Positions 9,600 through 18,805 of a DNA stretch of 33,991 bases are shown here, piece by piece. Both the position numbers and the translations under genes were made by a program. Source of the stretch: Nitrosomonas sp. (GTDB lineage: Bacteria; Pseudomonadota; Gammaproteobacteria; Burkholderiales; Nitrosomonadaceae); NCBI GenBank assembly GCA_016721865.1, contig JADKHF010000047.1:1-33991 (forward strand). Reading direction: 5' to 3'. The number at the start of each line of letters is the position of its first letter. Position 1 is the stretch's first letter. A model generated the notes under the pieces. The model ran no database searches. It was not told the origin of the DNA and saw nothing but the letters and a program-made list of their open reading frames with translations.

Positions 9600-10492
9600 C
9601 TAATCAGGAAATACAATTCCAGTGCTCAAAAAATCAATTCTGTCGCTATTGATATTCTCAGGGGCATTGACAACAAGTTACTTCTTTTACCTTGCCACTC
9701 TTCATTCAATTGAAAATCTTTACCAACATTATCCGGTAAGCCATTTCTGACGTCGAGCAAATTGTCTATCGCAGTCTTGGCAGCAGCAACCGTGGCAGCA
9801 TCACCAGTTACCTTAGATAGGATTTGTTGTAAAGCCACTAGCGCTATAGCAGAACTCGCCTTATCAATTGAGTAATATTTTGAGACTTCAATTCGATTAT
9901 TCAAAAGCACTGCCGCCTTACCCCAAACAGGATTGTTATGATCGGCATCAACCAATGTATTGATAGCCCACATGATCATGCGACCTAAAGTTTTACCTGA
10001 GGCTATTTGTGTAAGAATATGATCCACCACCATTGCTTTGTCAGTTAGCGTAAACGTGTCAGCCAACAAATGATCTACAATCTTTGTAGCATTATGGGTG
10101 TTGTAGTGCGCAGCAGCTTCCCCCCAATTGGGATCTGATGTAGGAATTGACGAAAAAACACCTGTCAGCTCTGAAATCAACTCACCTTGAGTGACACCAG
10201 TAGCCATTTGATTTGCAATAAAATCGAATATTAGGGTTTTATTGCTGATTGATACCCGATTACCGAACAGATCGTCAACGAAAATAGCAGCAAATTCTAC
10301 GGGGCTCATAGCAGCATAATCCTTGTCAAAAAATAGCGGACTTTCCGCCAAAGATTGTGCCAAATTTGCCAAGGATGGATCATTCAGCAACCGTGAACCA
10401 AGTACCTTCAGATTGGCCCCACCCGGGGAAGTATTAAACATTGCCAATATGAGCTGAAGAATTGAAGTTTGCTGTTGAACGGTGAGTGTCAT
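9600..10492 (-). CDS. S-layer/RTX-type helical N-domain protein, stand-alone
   Basis: Helical domain seen at the N-terminus of S-layer-like and RTX-type secreted proteins. QQQTSILQLILAMFN opens it, then NLAQSLAESPLFF, WGEAAAHYNTHNATKIVDHL, WGKAAVLLNNRIEVSKYYS, and a closing AAKTAIDNLLD. No signal peptide is visible, which fits type I-like export of this group, but that is inference. I prefer the ATG at 10490-10492 (MTLTVQQQTS) because its paralog at 14972 starts at the same place, rather than the TTG 13 codons earlier. The frame as given stops at 9626. Restoring one C in the CCCC run near 9664-9661 gives a slightly longer tail with NINSDRIDF that ends at TAG 9600-9602. The gene is short for this family and lacks the repeat region its paralog has. 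Confidence 0.7.
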
Positions 10493-10645
10493 ACTCTGAT
10501 TTTCCGTGTATGGTTGTGATTTATTTTTCAAGCAATTCGTAATAGTGCTGCCACTTACATTTCATTGAAAAGGTCAGGGACAAAACAACATTTATTCAAA
10601 AATAGCGCCTTGAGTCAGGTATTGAATTGTCAGTTATAATTTTTT

Positions 10646-10677
10646 CGTTAGCAATGCGACTAATTGTCGCAATCGAG
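10646..10677. repeat. 32-bp element, copy 1, upstream of helical-domain gene
   Basis: Starts cgttagcaatgcgac and continues with an attg..cgca..cgag pattern. It is identical at 27 of 32 positions to 15925-15956. The core gcgac-taatt-gtcgc is a perfect 5-bp-arm palindrome here. It lies about 155 bp upstream of the start at 10492 and 87 bp before the divergent GpsA-like gene. Confidence 0.7.
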
Positions 10678-10763
10678 TGAATGAGAAATTTACAATCAGC
10701 TGCAAGGTAAGAAGCACCAGACAATTGACAATATGAACTCGCGATAAAAAACAAACTTACGTT

Positions 10764-11669
10764 ATGACTGCACACTTTAATATTCTTATACTGGGTTACG
10801 GTGAAATGGGACATGCGATGGAATATCTGCTCAAGGATCACCATCAATTGAGTATTTGGGAAAAGTTTCCACATGAGCATTTCTCCTCAGATGTTTTAAG
10901 AAAAAGCGCGCCGCATGCGGATATCGTATTGTTCTGCTTGCCAGTTAATCCGCATCGTGAGGTGATTCAGCAAATCGCATTCTTGCTCAAAAAAACTTGC
11001 CTTTGTGTCAGCATTGCCAAGGGACTGGATGAAACGGGTAAAACAGCAGCACAAATCTTTACAGAAAACCTAACAGTACATCAGACTTATGCTCTGCTTT
11101 ATGGCCCAATGATTTCCGAGGAAATCCGCGCGGGCCGCTATGCTTTTGGACAACTCGGTTGCAGTGATATCGCTTCATTTCATAAAATCCAAACCTGTTT
11201 TTGTCTCACTAAATTGCACATTGAACATACTTTCGATATCACCGGTATCAGCTGGTCGGTAATTTTAAAGAATGTTTATGCAATGGCGTTTGGCATGGCC
11301 GATGAACTCAAGCTGGGTGACAACATGCGCGGTTATCTTGTGGTAGCGGCTTTACTAGAATTGAATCAGATTGTGCACACAATGGGCGGACAATCAGGCG
11401 GTTCGTATCATCTGGCAGGATTGGGAGATCTCATCACTACCGCCACCAGCGAAAGTTCTCATCACCATGAATTAGGCCGTAGATTAGCCAGAGAAGAAAC
11501 ACATGATATTTCTGGTGAAGGACCGCATACCTTAAAGATGATCAATCAATATCAGCTATTTGACACGCAAAATTATCCACTTTTTCAACTGATAAAAACG
11601 ATTGTGCAAAACCCTCGCAATGTCCGTTTGAAATTTGATGATTATCTCGAACAAATTTATCAGCGGTAG
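10764..11669 (+). CDS. GpsA-like NAD(P)-dependent glycerol-3-phosphate dehydrogenase family protein
   Basis: GpsA reduces dihydroxyacetone phosphate to sn-glycerol-3-phosphate, the head group for phospholipids. Visible features are the dinucleotide motif GYGEMG (residues 11-16), SIAKGLDETG, GPMISEEI, the catalytic-lysine helix start LKNVYAMAFGMADEL, then NMRGYL and GLGDLITTATSESSHHHELG, all in the order of the family. At 301 residues it is shorter than typical GpsA (about 330) and rather divergent (GYGEMG instead of GAGSWG). It may be a paralog rather than the main GpsA, so no symbol is given. It reads away from the helical-domain gene and converges on the TIGR03032 gene with a 9-bp gap. No frameshift. 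Confidence 0.85.
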   Translation: MTAHFNILILGYGEMGHAMEYLLKDHHQLSIWEKFPHEHFSSDVLRKSAPHADIVLFCLPVNPHREVIQQIAFLLKKTCLCVSIAKGLDETGKTAAQIFTENLTVHQTYALLYGPMISEEIRAGRYAFGQLGCSDIASFHKIQTCFCLTKLHIEHTFDITGISWSVILKNVYAMAFGMADELKLGDNMRGYLVVAALLELNQIVHTMGGQSGGSYHLAGLGDLITTATSESSHHHELGRRLAREETHDISGEGPHTLKMINQYQLFDTQNYPLFQLIKTIVQNPRNVRLKFDDYLEQIYQR

Positions 11670-11678
11670 CCGTTAAAG

Positions 11679-12731
11679 TTAAACTTCAATACTCAATACT
11701 CGACGAATTTCATCAGTCTTGAAACCCAGCGCCATGGGACGGCGCACATTGGGTAAAGTAACCACATCGTAAAGCTCTTCAACTATGCCTTCCATGCGCA
11801 GCCAATGCACCACATCGCCCGAGCGCAAATCAATAATCTGGATGCCGCAGCGAGCCTCAGCATTACGTGATTTAAGATTATCTTCCAACGCTAAGCCACT
11901 AAAGGTTTTATTGTGGCGTGGCCTGGATAAACCGATTAAGGCGAAGTCACCCTGAAAGCTCAGGCCGCGCATATAACCGGGACAAAAACAAATCGGCTCA
12001 AAGTATCCTGTATCCGGATTGACGCAACCGAAATCCCCGGTTCCGGAATTGAGCAGCCATAACTTGCCGTTGTGCCAACGCGGCGAATGCGGCATTGACA
12101 GCCCGGAACAAACGATCTCGTTGCGATTCACGTCGATGACAATGCCGCCATCATTACGGTACTCACGCCAGCCATCGGCAACATCAGATTGACTCACCGC
12201 AGTGACATACGCCGGTTGCCCATCTCTCATTGCCAGGCCATTCAGATGGCAACGATCTTCCGCCGCCAGCTTGCTGATAAAAGTGGGTTGCCACAGTGGT
12301 TTAAAGCTATGCGTTTCGCTCAATGTCGCCAAACAGCCAAACAGCGTGTTGACGAATACCAATCGTCCATTACTATCCACGGCCATATCGTGGATATCCA
12401 GATCACCGGTGGTATAACCCACTCGTGGCACATAAAGCCGATCAAAACTATCCTGCTGCTGTCCGGCCTCGAACGCATTCTCGAAACGCCAAACCTGGTA
12501 CAGACTGCTCATATATAAGCCATTCGGCGTCGCGCACAATCCCATGCAGCGGTTAAAACTGCGCTCAAAAACCGAAAGTGAATTATCGGGCTTCAGACCA
12601 ATAAAATACAGCTTACCAATCTGGTAAGTCGTCAACGCAATAGAAATTTTTTGCTCAGCCAGCCAAGATAGCATTTGGCGGGAAGTTGTGATTTCGAGGG
12701 TTGGGGTGATAGGAGTTTCGCTAGTAGCCAT
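11679..12731 (-). CDS. TIGR03032 family protein of unknown function
   Basis: A 350-residue protein of the conserved TIGR03032 family, whose function is not established. Family-like blocks are MSSLYQVWRFEN, YTTGDLDIHDMAVD, FVNTLFGCLATLS, DRCHLNGLAMRDGQPAYVTAV, SGLSMPHSPRWHNGKLWLL and ALIGLSRPR. The recurring strand-turn pattern suggests a beta-propeller-like fold (inference). No signal peptide is seen, so it is probably cytoplasmic. Its ATG (12729-12731) overlaps the last stop of the FG-GAP gene as TAATG, which implies translational coupling to that secreted propeller. The pairing is the best clue to its job. Frame intact. Confidence 0.88.
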   Translation of the reverse strand: MATSETPITPTLEITTSRQMLSWLAEQKISIALTTYQIGKLYFIGLKPDNSLSVFERSFNRCMGLCATPNGLYMSSLYQVWRFENAFEAGQQQDSFDRLYVPRVGYTTGDLDIHDMAVDSNGRLVFVNTLFGCLATLSETHSFKPLWQPTFISKLAAEDRCHLNGLAMRDGQPAYVTAVSQSDVADGWREYRNDGGIVIDVNRNEIVCSGLSMPHSPRWHNGKLWLLNSGTGDFGCVNPDTGYFEPICFCPGYMRGLSFQGDFALIGLSRPRHNKTFSGLALEDNLKSRNAEARCGIQIIDLRSGDVVHWLRMEGIVEELYDVVTLPNVRRPMALGFKTDEIRRVLSIEV

Positions 12732-14972
12732 TAAAAACTGAAAGCTTCATTTGTGTAGTTCATACGATATGGAGATACCGGGCTCGACATCAAATCCGTC
12801 GCCACATTAACCCCACAATCAACAGCGCCGCAAGCATCCTGGGTATTGTTAACATCGGAGCTATCCAATCCAGATGTGTTTTTAAACTAACCGCCCGCGG
12901 AACTATGGCCAAATATTACATAAGCGACACCCGAATTGAAAGCACCGCCTTCGGCATAGGGAGCCCCAATGATCAAATCATCAAATCCATCGCTATTGAT
13001 ATCTCCTGCACTACTGACTGATTGACCCAACGCATTACTTGCTGCCAATCCAGCCAGGGAAAAGCCATCATTACTGCTTAAATTAAATAAGTCCAGCGAA
13101 GCATTAAAACCTGTGGCTTTACCAAACACCACATAACTGGCACCTGAATCTTCGCCATTCACATCGGCGGAAACCGAACCAATAATCAAATCGGCAAAAC
13201 CATCGCCATTGAAATCTCCCGCAGTACTAACCGATCTACCCGAACGATCTCCAGCTGCCCCTCGCTTCCAAGAGAAAACCATTGCTGCCATCCAAGCCGG
13301 ATAAATTCATTGTGGCATCAAAACCCGATGCCTTACCAAACACCACGTAACTGGCGCCCGATTTTTCACCATTGACATTAGCAAATCTTGCACCGACGAT
13401 CATATCGTCAAACCCATCGCCGTTGACGTCCCCAGCGGTGCTAATTGAATAACCGGATTGGTCACCCGCTGCTACTCCGTCTAAACGGAAGCCATTGCTG
13501 CCATCCAGGCTGGATACATCCACTACGGCACCGAAGCCGGAAGCCTTGCCAAATACCACGTAGCTCGAGCCGGAATATTCACCGTTCGGACTAGCCTTAT
13601 AAGCACCGATCAACAAGTCACTAAATCCATCGCCGTTAACATCTCCAGCGTCAACATCAACACCAGTCTGGCTTTCCGCAACCAGTCCGTCTACGCGGAA
13701 GCCGTTGCTGCCATCCAAGCTGGATACATTAAACTTAGCACCGAAACCAGATGCCTTACCAAAAACGACATAACTGCTACCGATCTTATCTCCTTTCGGG
13801 GCATAAGGTGCTCCAATAATTACGTCGTCAAATCCATCCCCATTGACGTCTCCCGCACCGCTGACGGACCAGCCTTCCAGGGCGGTAGATGGAGGATCCA
13901 AGCGAAAGCCGTTGCTACCATCCAGACTGGATAACTCCAATGCAGCACTGAAACCGGAGGTTTTGCCGAATACTATATAACTGATGCCTGGGCTAGTTTT
14001 GCCTAGTGGTGCGCCGATAAGCAAATCATCGAAACCATCGCTATTGAAATCCCCCGCACTGCTCACAGAAAGACCTGAAGCTTCTCCTAATGTCCCACCG
14101 TTAATACGAAAACCATTGCTACCATCCAGGCTGGATAAGGCCAACGAAGCACTAAAACCCGTAGCCTTGCCAAATACCACAAAGCTGGCACCTGAGTAAG
14201 AATAATCCCAGGCATGGGGACCGCCAACAATTACATCATCAAAACCGTCGCCATTAACGTCCCCAGCATCACTGACGGAAAAACCTGTTCTGTCGCCTCC
14301 CAATACGCCATCCAACTTAAAACCATTGCTACCATTGAGATCCGCCAGGTTGATGGGGGGATTGTCGAGCAGATTATCGACGGCAGCCTTGGCCGTTGCA
14401 ACCGTGGCGACATCTCATGATCGATCCCATCCAGTGCAGTGATAGCCCAGCCGGTCATTTGGCCGAAAGTTTGTCCGGCAGCCATTTGTGCCAAAATATA
14501 ATTGACTGCGTCCGCTTTGTCGTCAACTGCCACCGTGTCACCCCAGATTATCGACGATCTTTGTTGCGTTTCCAGTGTTGTAGGCTAATACAGCTGCTCC
14601 CCAAACAGGATCTGTTGCGGGAAAGACGGACAGAATGTTGGTTACTTCTGAAATGACTTCTCCTTGCGTTGCTCCGGCAGTCATTCTGCTGACAATATAA
14701 TCGATTGCTAACGTTTTATTGTCAGCAGAAGCATTATCACCAATCAAGTCATTAATAAAAGCATTTGAAAACGCTTCAGGTGCTAAATCGGCAGCATAAT
14801 TCTTGCCAAGAAATAACGCATTTCCCGCCAAAGATTGCGCCAAGTCTACCAAAGATTGACCTGCCGTAATTTGTGAACCCAGTGCTTCCAGGTAAACCGC
14901 TCCAGGAGCGGCATTAAACATTGCCTGGGTGAGTTGGAGGATTGAGGTTTGTTGAGATTCAGTGAGTGCCAT
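12731..14972 (-). CDS. secreted seven-repeat FG-GAP beta-propeller with S-layer-type N-domain (broken frames)
   Basis: The N-terminal helical domain (MALTESQQTSILQLTQAMFN, from 14972; Shine-Dalgarno aagga about 9 nt upstream) is paralogous to the 9600-10492 protein. It is followed by seven FG-GAP repeats with Ca-binding DVNGDGFDD loops, then a 51-residue tail containing DACGAVDCGVNV. Interruptions: one extra G in the GGGG at about 14545-14540; a frame change near 14415, where about 45 residues present in the paralog are also missing; an indel near 13265; and an in-frame TAG at 12887-12889. Reading past TAG in the same frame reaches TAA at 12731-12733, overlapping the next gene. FG-GAP propellers bind ligands or metal at the cell surface in integrins and bacterial adhesins; export is inferred. 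It is the second gene of a three-gene operon, 41 bp after the YcnI-like gene. Confidence 0.8.
12890..14338 (-). repeat. seven tandem FG-GAP repeats (about 65-70 residues each)
   Basis: Each unit follows the scheme L-D-G-S-N-G-F, a GD.SG.SVS.AGD loop, N-G-D-G-F-D-D, and ends in YVVFGKASGF. The seven units start with LNGSNGFKL, SLDGSNGFRI, SLDGSNGFRLDP, SLDGSNGFRVDG, SLDGSNGFRLDGVA, GLDGSNGFLL and NLSSNDGFSL. Seven is the number needed to close one integrin-alpha-type propeller. Unit 4 has GFSD and unit 6 has GFAD in the calcium loop instead of GFDD. Confidence 0.88.
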
Positions 14973-15013
14973 CGTACTTTTTCCTTAAATTTGTGCTCTA
15001 TAATTGTTATGAA

Positions 15014-15763
15014 TTATGGCTGTGGCCACACTTGTGTCCCGTTAAAAATAATAGGCAAATCCCGATCAACCTGTGCAGCAGACGGTTTTACCGTTACCTG
15101 TTGACCTGCTCCGCAGGATTCCGGCAAAGGATTCGTCTCTAAATCTCGATTTACAGTAAAATATACTGGAAAATCATAGGCATGCCCTCCCGGTATTCCG
15201 TCGTACTTTGATCCAACAGCGGGAGCCCAAAAACTAACCGCACCTTCTTCGTTCATATCATTAATACTGGTTATTTTACAAATATCAGCCACCGCGAAAG
15301 CAAACCGCACAACCTTGGCACAGGATTCAGGTACAAACAGTATTGCCTTCGAAACAAACGGAATACGTCCCCATGCATATGATGCCACCGTTCGTCCACC
15401 ACCAAACCAGAATCCGATTGTATTTCCATTCGCATCCGTTTTTCGATCCTGCTCGCTAAATAACGAGCGATCCTGCACAAATTGAATCCCCCCTCCCCAA
15501 TTCTGAAGGAAATCGCTGAGCGGTCCAGTATAGGGAGCGCCATTTGCAACAATGGTAGAGCTGACTCCGTCTGGAACGACGAGACTCTGGCCGATGACAG
15601 CCCCATCTCCACACCCATGTGTAATCACAACATGATTGTTCGATTGTTTCCCTTCAGTAACTTGCGGCGGGTCTATCACCGTATGTGCCAATGCATTCTG
15701 GAAAAGGATACCGGACAGAACGATCAGTGCTAACAGACTTTGAATGATGAATTTTAATAACAT
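15014..15763 (-). CDS. secreted YcnI/DUF1775-like protein
   Basis: The signal peptide is MLLKFIIQSLLALIVLSGIL..NALA, cleaved before HTVIDPP, leaving an N-terminal histidine. VITHGCGDGAVIGQSLVVPDG resembles the HGC-containing block of YcnI-like (DUF1775) domains, which are linked to copper handling. The remainder (GGGIQFVQDRS, FWFGGGRT, AVGSKYDGIPGGHAYDFPVY) is not diagnostic to me. I chose ATG 15761-15763, which has GGAGG about 11 nt upstream, over an earlier in-frame start at 15832 that would bury the signal peptide. Four cysteines in the mature part could form disulfides. It is the first gene of the operon with the FG-GAP protein and TIGR03032. The copper link is by similarity only and moderately sure. 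Confidence 0.65.
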   Translation of the reverse strand: MLLKFIIQSLLALIVLSGILFQNALAHTVIDPPQVTEGKQSNNHVVITHGCGDGAVIGQSLVVPDGVSSTIVANGAPYTGPLSDFLQNWGGGIQFVQDRSLFSEQDRKTDANGNTIGFWFGGGRTVASYAWGRIPFVSKAILFVPESCAKVVRFAFAVADICKITSINDMNEEGAVSFWAPAVGSKYDGIPGGHAYDFPVYFTVNRDLETNPLPESCGAGQQVTVKPSAAQVDRDLPIIFNGTQVWPQP

Positions 15764-16136
15764 TATAACGAGCTCCTCCAATGAGTGATGTATATCAACC
15801 AATCCAGGATAGTAAAGTTGTCCTGCGGACAATGAAGAAAATTTGGATTGGCTGAAGTGACACTAATTCTCTTTAAAAACATGCCACCCAAACTGCAGGT
15901 GAGCATTCTCAGCCAGAACCCTACCGTTAGCAATGCGACAGATTGCCGCATCCGAGCAAAAAGCAATATTGATCCTGTACTTAGTTATGATCGATGTAAT
16001 TTAAAATCCTCCGATTCGCTTGAATGTTTTTGGGGAGCAAGTTAACTATTCATAGCCTATACATACAGGCATGTTTCAACGATTCGCAAAAATAAGTTAG
16101 AATATGTCTTTTAGAATATTTATCGGGAGTTCCTGA
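15764..16136. other. divergent intergenic region between YcnI-like gene and ilvE
   Basis: 373 bp without a credible gene. It must hold promoters for both flanking genes and contains the second copy of the 32-bp element (15925-15956). GGAGG for the leftward gene lies at about 15774-15778, and gggag for ilvE at about 16124-16128. Confidence 0.55.
15925..15956. repeat. 32-bp element, copy 2, upstream of YcnI-like/FG-GAP operon
   Basis: Starts cgttagcaatgcgac exactly as copy 1 at 10646-10677. The palindromic core is slightly imperfect here (gcgac and gccgc). It is about 162 bp upstream of the operon's first start codon at 15763, nearly the same distance as copy 1 from its gene. Confidence 0.7.
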
Positions 16137-17056
16137 ATGTCAATGGCTGACCGTGACGGTTTAATCTGGTATGACGGGAAGATGGTTCCCTGGCGGGATG
16201 CCAATACGCATGTTTTAACGCATACCCTGCATTATGGATTAGGGGTTTTTGAAGGGCTGCGTGCTTATGAGACCACGCAAGGCCCCGCGATTTTTCGTTT
16301 GCAGGAGCATACCGATCGCTTATTTAACTCAGCGCATATTTTCATGATGAAAATGCCTTATGACAAGGCTACTTTGATGCAAGCGCAATGTGATGTGGTC
16401 AAACAAAACAAACTTACCTCCGGTTATATCCGCCCTATCGCTTTCTATGGTGCTGAAGCGATGGGACTTTCAGCCAGAACACTGTCTACACATGTCGCTA
16501 TCGCTGCTTGGCCATGGGGTACTTATTTAGGGCCTGAAAGTTTAGTGAACGGTATCCGCGTCAAAACCTCGTCTTTCACCCGGCATCATGTCAATATCAA
16601 CATGTGCCGCGCCAAATCGGTCACGACTTATGCCAATTCGATTCTGGCCAATCAAGAAGTTGCATTGGATGGATATGATGAAGCCTTGTTACTGGATGTC
16701 GAAGGTTTTGTCGCTGAAGGATCCGGAGAAAATATTTTCATTGTTAAACAAGGCAAAATCTATACGCCTGATTTAACTTCATGTCTGGAAGGAATCACTC
16801 GCGCGTCTGTGATTGCGCTGGCTGCAGAAATAGGCATTCCTGTCATCGAGAAACGTATTACGCGTGATGAAATTTATTGTGCTGATGAGGCATTTTTACC
16901 GGTACCGCTGCTGAAGTGACACCGATTCGCGAACTTGATAATCGCATGATTGGACCCGGCAAGCGCGGGCCGATCACCACACAAATACAAACCCTATTCT
17001 TTGATTGCGTCAAAGGCAGAGCTAAAAATCACGCCGACTGGCTTACCTTTGTTTAA
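16137..17056 (+). CDS. ilvE: branched-chain amino acid aminotransferase (one frameshift)
   Basis: PLP-dependent class IV aminotransferase making leucine, isoleucine and valine from their keto acids. THTLHYGLGVFEGLRAYET marks the substrate pocket. Lys160 in CRAKSVTTYANSILA is the predicted Schiff-base lysine, and GYDEALLLDVEGFVAEGSGE is the family signature. The open frame stops at 16919, but adding one T to the run in gcatttttacc lets it continue through TAAEVTPIRELDNRMIGPGK to TAA 17054-17056, giving the usual length of about 307 residues. A homopolymer sequencing error is the likely cause. The start ATG 16137 has gggag upstream; a second in-frame ATG lies two codons later. Confidence 0.93.
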
Positions 17057-17080
17057 TCAGCTACATTGGAGTTACTTTTT

Positions 17081-17284
17081 ATGAATCAACAAACCAATAA
17101 CAAAACACGTGAAGTAGAAATCACAACCGAAGACCTGCCACTGCATTGCCCTACGCCATCCATGCTGTTATGGAACTCACATCCGCGGGTTTTTCTTCCG
17201 ATAGAAGCAACGGGCGAGGCGCTATGTCCCTATTGCGGAACACACTACATTCTTAAAGGTGGTGCGGTCGCCGGACACCATTAA
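17081..17284 (+). CDS. small zinc-finger protein, zf-CHCC (NDUFS6-like) family
   Basis: A 67-residue cytoplasmic protein with the CHCC zinc ligand set: LHCPTP, then NSHPRVFLPI, then CPYCGTHY. Related proteins are common in proteobacteria next to ilvE or lipopolysaccharide genes, and the domain also occurs in the mitochondrial complex I subunit NDUFS6. The bacterial role is not settled. The ATG at 17081 is preferred over the TTG at 17066, since ggag at 17068-17071 then sits as its ribosome binding site. It begins 24 bp after ilvE and is likely cotranscribed. Confidence 0.88.
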   Translation: MNQQTNNKTREVEITTEDLPLHCPTPSMLLWNSHPRVFLPIEATGEALCPYCGTHYILKGGAVAGHH

Positions 17285-17396
17285 AGCGATTGAATTTCTG
17301 AGAAGAACTTGCATTCTGCTGATTGATTGGTTATAGCTATTTATCAGTAATTATTTGTCGCGTTTTAACAATCACGCTTTCTAAGAGATTAAATTA

Positions 17397-18773
17397 TGCA
17401 AGCAATTCCTCATGAGATTTTTAAAGGCATATGACATTCGCGGCATAGTTGGCAAAACGATCACTGCTGATAATGTTGAGAAAATAGGCCATGCGGTTGG
17501 CTCCGAAGCCCGAGCAAGAAATCTGACTGCTATCGCCATCGGCCGGGATGGCAGATTATCAGGAACCGAGCTATCTCGAGCACTCGCTCGCGGCATTCAG
17601 AAAAGCGGAATACATGTGGTGGATGTTGGTATGGTAGCGACCCAATGCTGTACTATGCCGCACATGAACTGTGTCAATATTCTGGAGTAATGGTTACCGG
17701 CAGCCATAATCCGCCTGAATACAATGGTTTTAAAATTGTGCTTGGAGGCGAAACGTTAGCGGCTGACACGATCCAGGCGTTGCGTTTACGCATCGAAAAT
17801 AACGACCTCGCACAGGGCGCAGGCAATTATTCCGAACATGATATCGTCGCTGCTTATATCGAACGCATCACTGGTGATATCAAACTCACCCACCCCATCA
17901 AAATCATTGTTGATTGTGGCAATGGTGTAGCGGGTGCATTTGCCCCGGCACTCTATCGTGGTTTGGGTTGTGAGGTGATTGAATTATTCTGCACGGTGGA
18001 TTGCTCTTTTCCCAATCACCATCCCGATCCATCGGTACCCGATAATCTGAAAGATGTCATTCAGGGCACTGAAAACTAGCGATGCAGAAATCGGATTGGC
18101 TTTTGATGGCGATGGTGACCGGCTCGGTATCGTTACTAAGATGGCAATATTATTAATGCGGATCGTCAACTCATGCTCTTTGCAGCCGATGTGCTGTCAC
18201 GCAATGCCGGAAGCAAAATCATCTTTGATGTAAAATGCACACGTAATCTGGCTCCCTGGATCAGTCAACACGGCGGTACCCCTGTGATGTGGAAAACCGG
18301 GCATTCTTTCATCAAATCCAAGCTCATTGAGACAAAGGCTCTATTAGCCCGGAGAAATGAGCGGGCATTTATTTTTCAAAGAACGCTGGTACGGTTTTGA
18401 TGATGGGCTATATGCCGGTGCCCGATTACTGGAGCTACTGAGCCGCGAAGCGGATATTAATGCCACGCTGAATAATCTCCCCGATAGCATCAATACGCCG
18501 GAATTGCAGGTTCGCACGTCGGAAGGGGAAAATCATACACTGATTGCACAGTTACAAAAAAATGCAGTCTTCAATAATCCGCAACAAGTTATCACCATTG
18601 ATGGTTTGCGGGTTGAATACAGTGATGGGTTTGGTTTGGCACGTGCCTCAAATACCACGCCGGTTATTGTATTACGCTTTGAAGCCGATAATGAGCCAGC
18701 CTTGAAACGAATCCAGGAAGATTTCCGTCACAATATTCTGCATGCCAAACCGGATGCTCAACTCCCTTTTTAG
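17397..18773 (+). CDS. algC: phosphomannomutase/phosphoglucomutase (several frameshifts)
   Basis: Interconverts mannose or glucose 1- and 6-phosphates for surface polysaccharides. IFKAYDIRGIVGK follows the start ATG at 17397 if one base near 17425-17430 is removed. The phosphoserine loop is VMVTGSHNPPEYNGFK (about 17690-17735), the metal loop AFDGDGDRLG (about 18100-18126), and the sugar loop GEMSGHLFFKERWYGFDDG (about 18350-18410). Further single-base breaks lie near 17640 (a C missing in accca), 18075 (extra g in caggg), 18140 and 18350. The rebuilt protein has the normal length of about 458. Five indels in one gene whose motifs are otherwise perfect argue for sequence error over decay. The symbol follows the family; the preferred sugar cannot be told. 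Confidence 0.88.
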
Positions 18774-18805
18774 CCAGAGATAATATTCCCTACTCCCGGC
18801 ACTTT

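Noticed and set aside
9397..9603. 68-codon plus-strand open frame between the hydrolase gene and the helical-domain gene
   Set aside because: No ribosome binding site, no recognisable motif, starts inside the hydrolase start codon region on the other strand, and composition is not protein-like.
10596..10880. 94-codon minus-strand frame overlapping the start of the GpsA-like gene
   Set aside because: It is antisense to a clear conserved gene and to the intergenic 32-bp element, with no motif.
12887..12889. Possible programmed recoding (readthrough or pyrrolysine) at the in-frame TAG
   Set aside because: No recoding machinery is visible, and the same gene has at least three other frame breaks, so error or mutation is simpler.
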